A stretch of DNA of 64,000 nucleotides. It comes from Evernia prunastri. Taxonomy: Eukaryota; Ascomycota; Lecanoromycetes; Lecanorales; Parmeliaceae. Below are positions 1-11,031 of this stretch, one piece after another. The translations under genes were made by a program, and so were the position numbers. The DNA lies in contig NKYR01000056.1 of assembly GCA_003184365.1 (NCBI GenBank), positions 164,813-228,812 of the forward strand, written 5' to 3'. Below the pieces are notes generated by a model. That model was not told where the DNA came from. It did no database searches and saw only the letters and a list, made by a program, of their open reading frames with translations. Within the stretch, counting starts at the first letter, position 1; every line of letters starts with the position of its first letter.

Positions 1-2
1 TA

Positions 3-350
3 GATGACACGACAAAGAGACTTGTGGAACGTTGTGGCAGAGTAGGATGGTTAAAGGATGAAGAAGCGCCTGGCTTGAGTCCGACTTGGGTGAAGCAACG
101 ATTGCTGGGTGTCGATCTGCCGAGTGCGATGGGGAGCAGTCTCAGTGTTGTCGAGGTGACTACGCAGAGGGAGAAGCCGGGGGTGAAAACTCCTAGTCGA
201 GCGCAGGATGATAGAGCTAGTGAAAACGGCGGAACTATTGTAGACGATCCAGGAATGGGCAACAACAGTGTAGTGATGGCTGGTAATGATGGGATCGGAA
301 AGGCAATGGGTGTGGAAAACAGTCCATTCGAAGTTGAGGGAGAGGCATAG
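3..350 (+). CDS. 3' end of an unknown protein gene (partial)
   Basis: The frame is open from the left edge (bases 3-5 read as a codon) and ends at TAG 348-350, giving about 115 C-terminal residues. There is no in-frame ATG, so this is the tail of a gene that starts outside the window. The segment begins with a charged stretch (KRLVERCGRVGWLKDEE) and becomes glycine-, valine- and glutamate-rich with no domain I can name. The low-complexity tail fits the end of a cytosolic or nuclear protein. The gene converges on tubulin cofactor C, leaving 510 bases between the two stops. I do not recognise the product, and the last exon could be shorter if a splice site is used here. Confidence 0.5.
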   Translation, partial: DDTTKRLVERCGRVGWLKDEEAPGLSPTWVKQRLLGVDLPSAMGSSLSVVEVTTQREKPGVKTPSRAQDDRASENGGTIVDDPGMGNNSVVMAGNDGIGKAMGVENSPFEVEGEA

Positions 351-860
351 TGCTCTCTATGTCAGGCAGATCGCAAAACCCAGAGGCTAATGGCCATTGC
401 TTTGGAAAGAAGCATTGGCTTATAAGTTTGCGTGATCGAGTCCTTAGCCTGTCAGGCTTCTTGTATAGATATCCACAATTCAAACATCTGTCAGAGTAAT
501 TGCTGCTCGAACCTTTGGGGTCCGCAACGGAATTTAGGACCAGTGGCGATCTAGCGATTGAAAGGGAGCTGCTCCGATATTCGATGAGATTTTCAATGTG
601 GCAGGCATAGCCGGGACATGTACATGGGGAAGTAGACTGCTCTCTCTGATGAGGAGGGTTCGTTTTCTGTAGGCCTTCGGAGCCGGCTTGGTTCCAGACA
701 AGATCAAACCATGGTGGATATGTCAGAACCAAAGCAAGCCTGTGAATGAGTACGTGATGAGGGTCTCACACGAGGTCAATTCTAATGATGGCTGCTAATC
801 CAGCGCCCTCGGCGTCAAAATGAGCAACAAGGGTTAGCATTTGCCAATCTGACAGGCTTG
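351..860. other. Convergent intergenic region
   Basis: These 510 bases lie between two stop codons facing each other, so they should hold the two 3' untranslated regions. A 165-residue antisense open frame here has no protein-like features. I see no RNA gene, repeat or transposon piece. Confidence 0.6.
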
Positions 861-2089
861 TTATATCACATTCGCAGATCTAAGCAAGTCATCAAGCTCC
901 GAGAGGGTACACCCAGTGGAATCAAGTAGCCTGGTAACCTCCCATGGCCCGCTGCCTATTGTACCTTCATCGCCTGGCTGCAGAGTGCTCCAGTTGGGAC
1001 TAGGCTCCGGTTTCAGCCATTGGAAGTCATCGACTTGATCCCACATATTTGGGGAATCGGGGCGTGGTGACTCAGCGGTACTCTAATGTTAGACTATCAG
1101 CGAGAACAGCTCGAGTGGAAGGAAAAACTTACATCAACAGACGTGAACGGTGTGAATCGTATACCTTTGCAGTCTTCGATGATGGGTCTGCTGCCGCAAC
1201 GCAAACACACCAGACAATTCTTGCATTCATGCATGCGCACTTGGCGACTCCAAACGATCACAGTGCTATTCTCCACGCCTGTGATATGCGCGGCGCCACT
1301 GGTTCTGCCGCAGAGTAACAGACTTTCCGTCACAGAGGTGATCGCTAACGTTGCAAACGGCCTTTTCAATGAGCCGGAGAGGTCGACGACACTATGGTGG
1401 ACTTTTGTGACCGATACGGGTAAGCCAGGCTCTGAAGAGGCATAGTCAAGTCTATAATGAGTGGACGAAAGAGATGTGATCGTGATAGCCTCTGCTACCT
1501 CTGAAGCGGGGCCAGCATCGAGGTTGTCCTGGTTTCGTTGCGGTTTGCTACTATCATGATCAGGCTCATTCGAGGAAGCTGTCTTAGTCGCTCGCCTTTG
1601 CACTGAGGTATCCTCGGAAGGTCCATGGCCAGAATCGCCAGAGTGTTTCTGCGCAAGGATCTTCTTAAATGCAAACTTGCGCTTTGAGGTAGAAGCATTG
1701 CGTATCTCTTGAAGCTTTTCATTGAAAGATTTCACCGCCTATGAAGCTGACCGCACTATTAGCACCGCTCGAGACTTGGAACGAAACTTTGCAAATACCG
1801 TAGAATACGTGCGTTGATCGTAGGCTGGTAGATAAGCCGAGGCATTCTTGACCTCATTAGAAAGTTGGGATATGCTGGCTAGACATTGATCTACTATACT
1901 CGCTCGTTCGGCTGGCGCGAGAGCTGTTTCCCCCAGGCGGGTCATCTGCTCTTGGAGTGCTAGAGTTGGATGTCAACAAGTTTCGTGAAAGGTCCATGGT
2001 TACTGACAAGTTTCCTCTTGCTTGAATCGGCGAAAGAAGTGCTCTTTCACATCTGAATCCGAGGATCCATTTCCAGTCGCGACTGACAT
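861..2089 (-). CDS. TBCC: Tubulin-folding cofactor C (TBCC)
   Basis: Predicted 352-residue protein from four exons: 2008-2089, 1799-1959, 1133-1738 and 861-1070, with phases 1, 0 and 0. The N-terminal third is helical and ends in the family signature around SYDQRTYS/FNEKLQE (here YDQRTYST-AVKSFNEKLQ). The C-terminal half is the C-CAP/cofactor C-like beta-helix domain: the block SRQVRMHECKNC..C..SRPIIEDC carries the Gln-x-Arg pair (Arg about residue 249) that acts as the arginine finger in TBCC and RP2. The end, NMWDQVDDFQWLK, is typical of the family. TBCC stimulates GTP hydrolysis by beta-tubulin in the cofactor supercomplex and releases native alpha/beta heterodimer in the cytosol. Length matches fungal relatives. 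The first exon is small, and its start at 2089 gives an acidic N-terminus usual for fungal TBCC. Confidence 0.93.
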
Positions 2090-2461
2090 GATTGCCCTAC
2101 GCCGACGCCAAAATTAGATGACTCTACGGAGTACTTTGGATATGTATGTACTAACAACTGTGGTCTGTGTTGAAAAGATTGAAAAATACAAAAAGATTAT
2201 GGTTGAAGGTTCCACGTCAAATGCGCTCTCGCTTTTTTATCGAATTCAATTGTGGGTTTACTGCATTGAAATGTGCGTACAATTTTTCAACTTCAGTGTC
2301 TGCTATTGTGAAGGGCTGGCTCTACGTACTACCGGATAGAAACTTTCAAGCTTCCAACAGACCTTTAGATGCGGTATATCCCGGTGCAGGACTATTGATG
2401 AAAGAGAATAATTCTCTAGATACAGTACCCGCAAATGCAATGAGACCTGAAAATGCATCTG
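2090..2461. other. Intergenic region, upstream of TBCC
   Basis: These 372 bases separate the start of TBCC from the stop of the NDUFA11-type gene, both on the minus strand. They hold AT-rich sequence that presumably contains the TBCC promoter and the 3' end of the upstream gene. Plus-strand open frames here lack protein-like composition. Confidence 0.5.
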
Positions 2462-3193
2462 TCAAGTTCGAGGTACATCGATGTCATAATTCTGCTTAAT
2501 TCTCTCTGCTCGTCTTTCCCGGTAGCCGGGACCATATATTCCTACCATCATTAGCAAAGTTGACTCACCGTTGATTGTACTTATAGCTCACCTCTGCCCT
2601 CGCCCAACTGTTCTAGTGTTTCTTGTATGGGTCTCCTCCTGTTCTTCCTCAATGCCTCCTTTCGCTCATACTCGTCGACGTTTGGATCCTTGTCATAGCC
2701 GGAGAACTTCCCACCAGTGAAGTCAAAAGCGCCTTGCACGATTGCTAGACCTGCTCCGAAACCCAGAACCGCGGGGAATGTTCGGACTGTTACTTGATCA
2801 GGATGTCCATCCAGTGACAACGAAGGGTCGCCTAACATCTCAATCCAAAGACACCACCTGAAAGAAAGCCACCGATAGCAGGATTCCAGCTGTCGTCTTT
2901 CTCCCGAAGATTCGCAGCTGCGGCTTTTGCAAATCCATAGGTCCCTCCCGCTGCAGCTATGTCTTTTGTTAGTGCCATGAATGTAGAAGAGAAAATCCCA
3001 ACGGTAGCACACCAAATACTGCAATGATCCCTCCGCTTCGCGTAAATACTCCCCAGCCTGAGACGTTTTGCTTTGTAAGTGTATTTTGAATGGCAGCGAT
3101 CGTAAGTCCAGCTGCTCCAACGACCAAGGTTGATTCAATCGCAAGACCTACAGCATCTTTCGGATTGTAAGCTGCCTCGTCTTCAGATGCCAT
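2462..3193 (-). CDS. NDUFA11: Complex I 21.3 kDa-type subunit (NDUFA11/B14.7 homologue)
   Basis: Predicted 191-residue protein from four exons: 3013-3193, 2837-2956, 2592-2786 and 2462-2541. Introns of 50-56 bases all sit in phase 1. The protein has the Tim17-like four-helix pattern of the NDUFA11/B14.7 accessory subunit: LVVGAAGLTIAAIQNTL and GWGVFTRSGG near the N-terminus, then AAAANLREKDD, NPAIGGFLSGGVFGL and TFPAVLGFGAGL. It ends in the fungal tail YERKEALRKNRRRP..LGEGRG followed by PGYRERRAERIK. It is an inner-membrane accessory subunit at the hinge of the membrane arm of NADH:ubiquinone oxidoreductase. The last intron is easy to miss, because without it the protein would stop two codons after LGEGRG. 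The gene is divergent from the UBP2-like gene. Confidence 0.93.
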
Positions 3194-3852
3194 GATACAA
3201 TGAGGCAGAAGAGGTTCTATTAGAACCTCTGGATGGGGGATCGACAGCCTCGGTGTGAGGTGGTTGCCAGAAGAGGCTTTACTCTGCTAGCGTCGGTGGA
3301 ATAAAGTTCCGCGCCCGATGCATGTTTGACGGGCAGCTACCAGCTATTGATGTTTGAAAATTACCTACGCTGATACTCACTCATTTCTTCCTTGCAACCG
3401 GTCCTGCTTGCATTTAGCCACGTACACCCTCATTGTTCTAAGCGTCTTGTAATATAGAAAGCAACGATCGTATATGTTATCTCAACCCCGAACCCTAAAA
3501 TCCATTTTTCTTCCGGACCACAGTCACATAGAGCTTCGCAGCGCTTTTTGGGCATCCGACAAGCCCCCCCGGAAACCAGTTAAGACAGGCCAGCATCGAA
3601 GCCTTCATTGTCTGGAATTATTTCTTTGGTTGGTGCCTACAACCATTAAAGGACCAAGACAGCCCAGAACCCTCAACCGCTGCAACTTGAATAATACACA
3701 TAATGCCCGGATGGGACAGATGAAGAGAGAAAGTTTGCTGTACCGCAGTATCTAGTCTCGCGCTGTCATACCACTGCGCCCTCCCTCCAGTGCGGAAACC
3801 AACAATTGTCATCAATGATGCTAGCCTGCCCAAAGATCTTACAGAAGCCGTC
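3194..3852. promoter_or_regulatory. Shared upstream region of NDUFA11-type gene and UBP2-like gene
   Basis: These 659 bases lie between two divergent start codons and so should contain both promoters. The UBP2 frame stays open upstream of its chosen ATG as far as about 3740, so a further small 5' exon of UBP2 could lie here. No repeat or mobile element is seen. Confidence 0.5.
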
Positions 3853-6800
3853 ATGAGGGTCGTTCTTAAGGGGGGTGAGTGATAGCGAAACAACGAGACA
3901 ATGCTTTACTGAACGTTCTCGTCTTCCAGGTAAGACCGCGCCACGCCTGCTCAACGATCTCTACGATTACGACCCCAGATACCTTACACCAACAGCCTAC
4001 AATGTTCTGACCAGAGTGCCGTACTTTGACGAGGAGGAGCCAAAGAATCTCCCCCCGCATCCTCCGGAAAAAAGTTGCAAGCACAAGTGGTCACTGAAAG
4101 ATAATCAGAGCAAGCTCCCCGACGATAGCTATAAGCCGGATTTGTCAACCGCTTGGAAAATCGCGGTGTTTTGCTCAGTATGTCGGTCTCATCTGGATCT
4201 CTTGATAGGTTTCCGTGAAGGAAGCGCTTCTTCTTCACCATGCCCGACCGGCTCCAGGCCGTTGCACCATTTTATTCACCAACCAGGATCATCGAAGCCT
4301 CGACAGCATGGCTTCTTAAGTCCAAATCCAGATACAGGGTTTCCTTGGGTCGATGAGCAGAATTTCCTATGCTCTGCGGCCGAATGCTCTGCAAGACTAG
4401 TCATCCGGTTCAAGCCACCTAGGCTTGTCCCGGATTGGGTGAAACAGCTTACGGACAAGTTCATGATCAGGGCTCGGGCGGAGAAAGCAATGGCAGATGA
4501 ACCGAAACGCTTTGAGGGTCACGCTGTTCCACTACCGGTGAATGTCCTCAGCAATCTGCGGGTCTATATCTGGAACGCTGTTCAAACACCAGAAAAAAGT
4601 AGGAGAATTCCAGCGCATAACAAACAGTTTCGTTTAAGTCTCGGAGAGTCTTGTGCTGATTTGCTTGAGTATGTTGGATTCACACGCGAGGTAAGGTTAC
4701 AGTGGTGTACATCAAAGTGATCGGATTAATTTAATGTCTTTAGGGAGAGGATTGGCTACCACCAGAGCCTGAAGTCCCTGCGCCGGACTATCTGACAAAC
4801 CCACTCAACGTTCGCTTGGATGATCTTCTAAAGGAATTGAGTGTTCTTATATCTGAGAGACCCGACGATGAGAGGGTTGCTATCAACAACCAGTACGTCC
4901 CTAAATGGGCCAAGAAAGACTTGAGCGCCGTACTAGGTTGTCTGGACTGTAAGTAAAGCCTGCTTTTTTTTTGAAGCAACGTGATTGACAAGCTCATGGT
5001 CTTCAGTCAAACAACGTACACGCTCTCGGACCGTTGATTTGACCGAGACCAAAGAGGAGCATCCGTAAGTCCAAGTTACGACAATCCAAATCCCAACACT
5101 CGCAGGCTTATGATCCCGGAGGTGGCATGCCGGTTTAGGCGCTACCGCCGATTTCCATGACGAGCTTATAGAATTCTCTTATGAGCGACAATTAGAGACG
5201 GACCCTCCCAACACCCCATATTATTTGGAGTGTCTTCAAGGAATAGCCAGAGGGCGTCGCAGCGAGACTCTTGACACGAAAGTTGCGATAGAGGCTTCTC
5301 AGAATCGAATTAGCCTGAAGGACGTTAGGGCCGCCTTCAAGGAGCTTGGTCTCGAAGCTCGAGCTAACTATGAGGACGACACAATTATTGGCACGTTCCA
5401 GGCAAGAGTTTCTGATGCGCCTAAACAAGAGGCAGAGATGCGAAGGGCTTTAAAGATTATTGGCCAAAGCCGCAGAAGTGAGAAGATCGAACTGGTAGCT
5501 TCCCAAGGTATGCTGGAGCCTGCGATTAAACGCTGTCTGGTCAATACGCTTCTGACCAAATCACAGCTGTAACGAATTATGAACAAGCACTGTTCTACTT
5601 GGAAGCAGACCACCCAGACCTTGCTGATGAATTCATTGTCTCTATGTACACTGTCAAGGTAAGGCCAGTTGACCTTGTCCCTTACCCAACGATTGAAACT
5701 CACTTTCGCCTCGTTTAAATACCAAACTTGACGACAATGCATTTGTTGATCGTATCCTGGTTTCCTATTTAGGTCGATCAACTACCGTCAGAGGAATCTA
5801 CAGCACGCCAAGCCGTCGCCCTCATTGCGGATCACCGCAAGAGCAACGCTCTCAAGCATTGGCTTAAGACCGGTGTATTGGGCGAAGTGGAGATGGATGT
5901 CGAACAAGCATACATTCTCCTGGGCATCAGTGACCGGACCTTCGACGACGAAACGATGATTGCTCAATACGAGTCCTTGGTCGCTGACCGTCCATCCCAG
6001 TCTAGCGAATTAAACAATGCTCTTGCCGCAATTGCAAAAGCGAAGAACTCTCGACGCCTCAAGGGCTTCTTGGGTTCTGACATGGAATCATCAGAGTATC
6101 CCATATCGGAATGGCCAGTAGGACTGGAGAATATAGGCAATACGTGCTACCTCAATAGCCTCTTACAATTCTACTTCACCATTAAGCCGCTAAGAGACCT
6201 TGTTTTGAATATTAATGCGTTTAAGATGCTGACAGATGAAGAAAGTCTGCAATCGAAACGAGTAGGGTCTAGGAATGTGTCGATAAAAGAAGTCGATCGT
6301 GCGCAGCAATGTGAGTAGCATTGTCCATTATGAACGAGCGGTCCCTGACTTGCTCAGTCGTCGATCAACTGAAGAAACTTTTCGAGGATATGATCGCTTC
6401 GCCTAAAGCTTCAGTGACGCCTGAGCCAGAACTTGCGCGTCTCACTCTCGTCAGCTCCTCCAAAGAGGAACACATACGTCGTCAATCGATGCTCAGTCCT
6501 ACGCGTCCTTCACTGGGGGAGATTAATGGCAGTCCTGTCTTGGGTCCTCTTGGTCCTCCCAGTCTACCTCATAAAGACACAGAGATGTCTGATGATACGG
6601 CACCAGAAACCACAGACTCGACAGCTAATAACGACGACCAAAACGGTGATGACGCCAGCGATGTAACTTTGGTTGATGGCCCGCCTGCCATAGACGATGA
6701 CATCATGATCTTAGATGATGAGGACGAGGAGAAAGGCCTACAACAGAAACTGCTCGAAGATAAAGAGAACATGCCGCCCACCAAAGAGCCAGTCCGAGAG

Positions 6801-8373
6801 ACCTCGCCAGACACAAATTTGAGACCTCTTGGCGAGTCTTCTCCATCCCGTGTGAATGAGCAGCAAAGCTTCGTAAACGATTCACAAGGGCTGGAGAGGG
6901 AATCAACGAATCTCGATGACGGAAATTCAAAGTCATCCGAGACTGGACTAGGCGATCCTGGAAATGAAAACACATCAATTCTTGCACGCCCGCCAAACAG
7001 ACCTCCGCCAGTTCCGCCAAGGCCCAGGCCAATAGAGACGAATGCTGTCCAAGAGGCCGAGTATGGCGCTCAACAGGATGTCACTGAAGTCATTGCCAAT
7101 GTACTGTTTCAATTACAATGTGCTATCAAAGCCGAGTCTGTCGACGAATCTGGGGAACAGATTGATCAAATCAAACGCCTATTTTTTGGGAAACAGAAGT
7201 CTTACACGACTAACAGACAGGGGAGGATCAGGACCAAAGAAGAATACATGTCCGACATCAAGGTCGATGTAGCTACCGGTTCCCGCGATATCTACGCAGC
7301 TTTAGACGGCGCCTACGATGTCCAAGACGTCGAAGTAGGTGGAGACCTCGAGCCACAGTACACATCAATCAGTCAACTCCCTCCTATCCTGCAAGTACAC
7401 GTCCAACGGGTCCAATTCGACATGGAGAAGAAGTCCGTCTTCAAATCAAACCATCATCTGGAACTGAAAGAGACCGTCTATATGGACAGGTACATGGATT
7501 CCTCGGATGCAGATCTAATGCAGAGACGTCGAGAATGCTGGGAATGGAAGAAGCAGCTCGTTGATCTGGAATCACAGAGGGCGGAGCTTGCCACTTCCGA
7601 TGTATGTGAGCCATTCTTCTCAACTCGTACACTGATTAAGATGTGATCTTAGATGGGAATGGACATGCCACAGATTTTAGGAGCAACATATGGGTACTTG
7701 CGCCAGATTCAAGCCTTGGACGACAACGACCCTATCGAGGTTCCAGCCAGTCTACTGCATCATCTCGAAAATGCTGCAAGAAATGCCCAAAAAGAGCTAG
7801 AATGTAAGTTTGTAACAAGGCAAAGCGAAGCTCGAATGCTGACGCATGTCCCTAGCCCTGGAGTCGCACATCAGGGATCTAAAGTCCAAGATTGCAAGTC
7901 AATTCAACGATCTCCAAAAGATCCCATATCGACTTCAGTCAGTCTTCATCCACAGGGGTTACCATAATTCTGGCCATTATTGGATCTACATCTATGATTT
8001 CACAAAGCAATTGTGGCGAAAATACAACGATGGGTATGTAACCGAGATCAAAGATACCAAAGAGATCTTCGAGCAGGAAAATGGGGATCGGCCTGCTACG
8101 CCATACTTCTTAGTCTACGTCAAGGATGAATCGAAGGGAGTTTTAGTCAATTCCATATGCCGAGTTGTCGTCGAGCCCCCGCCAGCGGAGCAGCATGATA
8201 CTGTTATGGAAGACAGCCAAGCTCAAGAGAGCCGAACAAATGGCAACACCTACAGGGCGGTCAACTCATCGATTGGCACAACAGAATCCATCACTAGTCG
8301 AGGCTGGACTCATAGTGATAGCTTGGCCTGGAATCAGAACGAAGCTGAGGTCGAGGTGTATTCGAACTGGTAA
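3853..8373 (+). CDS. UBP2: UBP2-like ubiquitin carboxyl-terminal hydrolase
   Basis: Ten exons give about 1,324 residues: 3853-3874, 3930-4690, 4744-4948, 5007-5064, 5122-5507, 5567-5658, 5773-6310, 6358-7601, 7653-7803 and 7856-8373, all phases consistent. The N-terminus (GKTAPRLLNDLYDYDPR) and the block NTPYYLECLQGIA are those of fungal UBP2 proteins. The USP catalytic domain opens with GLENIGNTCYLNSLLQ (nucleophile Cys about residue 633) and closes with GYHNSGHYWIYIYD (His about 1193) followed by KYNDGYV. Between the two boxes lies a long acidic, Pro/Ser-rich insert (about exon 8) that looks disordered. Yeast Ubp2 trims K63-linked chains and works with the HECT ligase Rsp5. The start is the least sure point: ATG 3853 with a GTGAGT donor seven codons later is the simplest model. 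The fifth exon needs the acceptor at 5121; the more obvious acceptor at 5104 leads to a stop. Confidence 0.92.
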
Positions 8374-9224
8374 AAGGACCCGTATCCCAAAGGATCAAGT
8401 ACCCAATGCTTATCGAGTGCAGACTTCCATAGTCTGCTACCCGGCCACCGAGGTTTTTAGCCGCCAAAAGCCTGCCGCAATGTCAATCTGGTGAAGGAGC
8501 CTTCAATCTCAGTCCAGATCCTCTAACACCCTGATGCCCATTTGCTACCTCTCTCCGTGGGCGGGAGGTGTGTCGATATCATTAGTGTACAAACTTCTGC
8601 GATTGGTTGTGGAAACACATGGGTCTGGTACTGCTTCTACCAGAATTTTAACCCCCAAGTCGGCGATCTGTGATCTAGGCAAGCCAAACAGCAACGGATT
8701 GTGAATTGGCACGGCTGTCACTCCACTTCTCCGTAATGGAATACAGCGTTCCAGCTTTTCAGACCTACCCTGTCTGTTATTTTCTTGCAACTCAATAATT
8801 ACCCAGCATAGCACCGGAGCCTTGGACCAGCGGACTAGGGAGTTAGATGGCATGGGCAATTGTGCTTGATGATAACAATACAAAGAGTTGGATTGTGCTA
8901 CAACTCGATAATGTCCCAGGTCCTAATGGAAGAGACCACCCGGTTCAAAGTACTTATGCTTGACTCGTAAGATACCTAGCCAGAGAATAATCAGTACCTT
9001 ACCTTATGTAAGGACACTAGATAGATACACTAGAGATAACGCGGCTAGTTCGCAATGAATGCCAAGATTTCGCCCACTCGAACAATTTAATTCACCGCCG
9101 TCCGTATCGGATTTTATCTCTGGCTTCTCAAAGTCTTCTCCAACAAAGGGGCTGGCATTTTGACCGAAGCTCTTGTTTCTCGTCGAGTTTCCCAATCAGC
9201 GTCGCAAGCAGCGTCGCAAGCGTC
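8374..9224. other. Intergenic region between UBP2-like gene and SURF6
   Basis: These 851 bases hold the 3' end of the UBP2-like gene and the promoter of SURF6. A 112-residue minus-strand open frame (8545-8883) has no recognisable features. A short direct repeat, GCGTCGCAAG, lies just before the SURF6 start. A palindromic CCTTATGTAAGG sits near 9001-9012. Confidence 0.5.
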
Positions 9225-11031
9225 ATGGCCCAAGATTCCAGGTCTGATAGCTTGGAGGTTTGTGGACGCTCAACCACAGTGTTCGGGTTTTTTAGATCAG
9301 TGCTTACCTAGTCCGACAGGAACGACTCAAGAGCCACGCTAGATCTTTCGATGGCCTCCTCGCCTTGATTCCTGCCAAATACTATTACGGAGAAGACACC
9401 AGTGTACGTTCCGCATCTTCGGACTTTGTAGACTTGAGTTTTTGACCGGGCTTGGAGCTGATCGTCTACTCCGGCTTCAGGATCAATGGCAGAGGAAAAG
9501 GCAGACAAAGGAAGAGGCGCGAGCTGCTAAGCGGGCAAAGCTTGATCCGGACAATGCAAAGAGTGCAAAAGATGTGTTGGACGAGCAAGCCGCAAACGCC
9601 AGGAAAAGGAAGCGGGATGAGGAGGGTGAGGTCTCAGAAGTAGACGGGGTCGAGGCCGAGAAGCCAATACCAAGTTCAGTCAAGAAAGGCAAGCAGACAA
9701 AGAAGCAAAAAAGGGAACGAAAGGGGACAGCCAGTGATCGCGGCGAAGGGAAGCCGGTGAACCACATTGCGGCGGAGGAGCACGAACCAGATCCAGAGAC
9801 CCTGAGAACAACTACGGCTCACAAAAGTAGGCAGAAGAGAGAACGCAAGAAGGCTAAAGAGGAAGCCAAGGCTGCAAAAGCAAAAGCGAAGAAAGAGAAA
9901 AAGGCACAAGACGCTGCGCTTGAGGAAGACCACAAAGATGCTGCGGCCGGTGCAGAATCCAGCGATGAGGATGTAAAGGCTATTCCGGGGGAAGAGATTG
10001 ATCAGATCGAGATGGATGATATCATAGACGAACCACGACTCGATCTTATGTCTTCAGCTACACCATCAACAAGTCTCTCCCCTGCATTTGACGCTTCAGC
10101 AAACCACTCAGGCTCCTCTTCCATCTCGTCAATTGTCCCCCCCGCCACAGTAGAAGAACCCCTGCCCGAAAAGCCGCTACTGGGAGGACCACGAGAAGAA
10201 CCCAAGGAACCAAAACCCACTGCCGAAGAGATCAAAGCCCGCTTCGCAGCCCGCATCGAAGCCATGAAACGAGCGCGTAACGCCGACGGTCTCAACGGTG
10301 CACCTGCTCGCAATCGACAAGAGTTGATGGAGGCCCGCCGTCAGAAAGAAGAGCAACGGAAAGCCCACAAAAAGGAATTGCGCCAAAAAGCCAAGGAGGA
10401 AGAGAGGCAGAAACGAAATGAGACCCTGGCACGGGGCTCTCCACTCCTTTCAGGCTCGCCTCTCCTCTCCCCAGGTTCACCTCTGAACGCACCGTTATCA
10501 CCTGCAAACAATTTTTCCTTCAGCCGCGTCACGTTTGCCGACGGGCAACGTACCTCGGCCAGTTTGAATGCCATCATCGACGCGAAGACCAAGCCGAGAG
10601 GTCCATCAGACCCCCGTACCGCACTTCTAGCCGCGCAGAAGAAGCAATCTCGCCTGGACAGCCTCGATGAGAGCAAAAGGGCTGACATAGCGGAGAAAGA
10701 CAGCTGGCTCAACGCTCGAAAGCGAGCGCACGGTGAACGGGTACGCGACGATACCTCTCTGCTCAAGAAGACGCTGAAGCGCAAGGAGAAACAAAAGAAG
10801 AGGAGCTCGAAAGAGTGGACCGAACGGCTTGATGGCGTGAAGAAAAGCCAGAATATGAAGCAGAAGAAGCGAGAGGCCAATCTGCAAAAGCGGAAAGATG
10901 AGAAGGGGAAGAAAAGTGGGAAATCGGGCGCGAAGAATGGGAAAGGGAAGCCAAAAGCAAGGCCGGGATTCGAAGGAAGCTTCAGGGCGAAGGCCCCGAG
11001 TGAAGGAGCCGACGGCGGGAGGAGAAGGTGA
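9225..11031 (+). CDS. RRP14: Surfeit locus protein 6 / Rrp14 ribosome biogenesis factor
   Basis: Three exons, 9225-9257, 9320-9403 and 9481-11031, give 555 residues. The N-terminus reads MAQDSRSDSLEERLKSHA and leads into FDGLLALIPAKYYYGED, the conserved SURF6 N-terminal motif, which is lost if the gene is started inside exon 3. The middle is very rich in Lys, Arg, Glu and Ala (coiled-coil and nucleolar localisation type), with a Ser/Pro-rich linker around residues 345-380. The C-terminal SURF6 domain follows, with SFSRVTFADGQR, SWLNARKRAHGERVRDD, LLKKTLKRKEKQK and KSQNMKQKKREANLQKRKDEK, and the end KARPGFEGSF. Yeast Rrp14 is a nucleolar protein needed for 40S and 60S maturation. The chosen second acceptor (after CGACAG at 9319) keeps phase 0. 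Long antisense open frames across this gene are composition artefacts. Confidence 0.95.

Noticed and set aside
3474..3755. 93-residue plus-strand frame upstream of UBP2-like gene
   Set aside because: No family features; a possible donor near its end could join it to UBP2, but the resulting N-terminus is not typical of the family.
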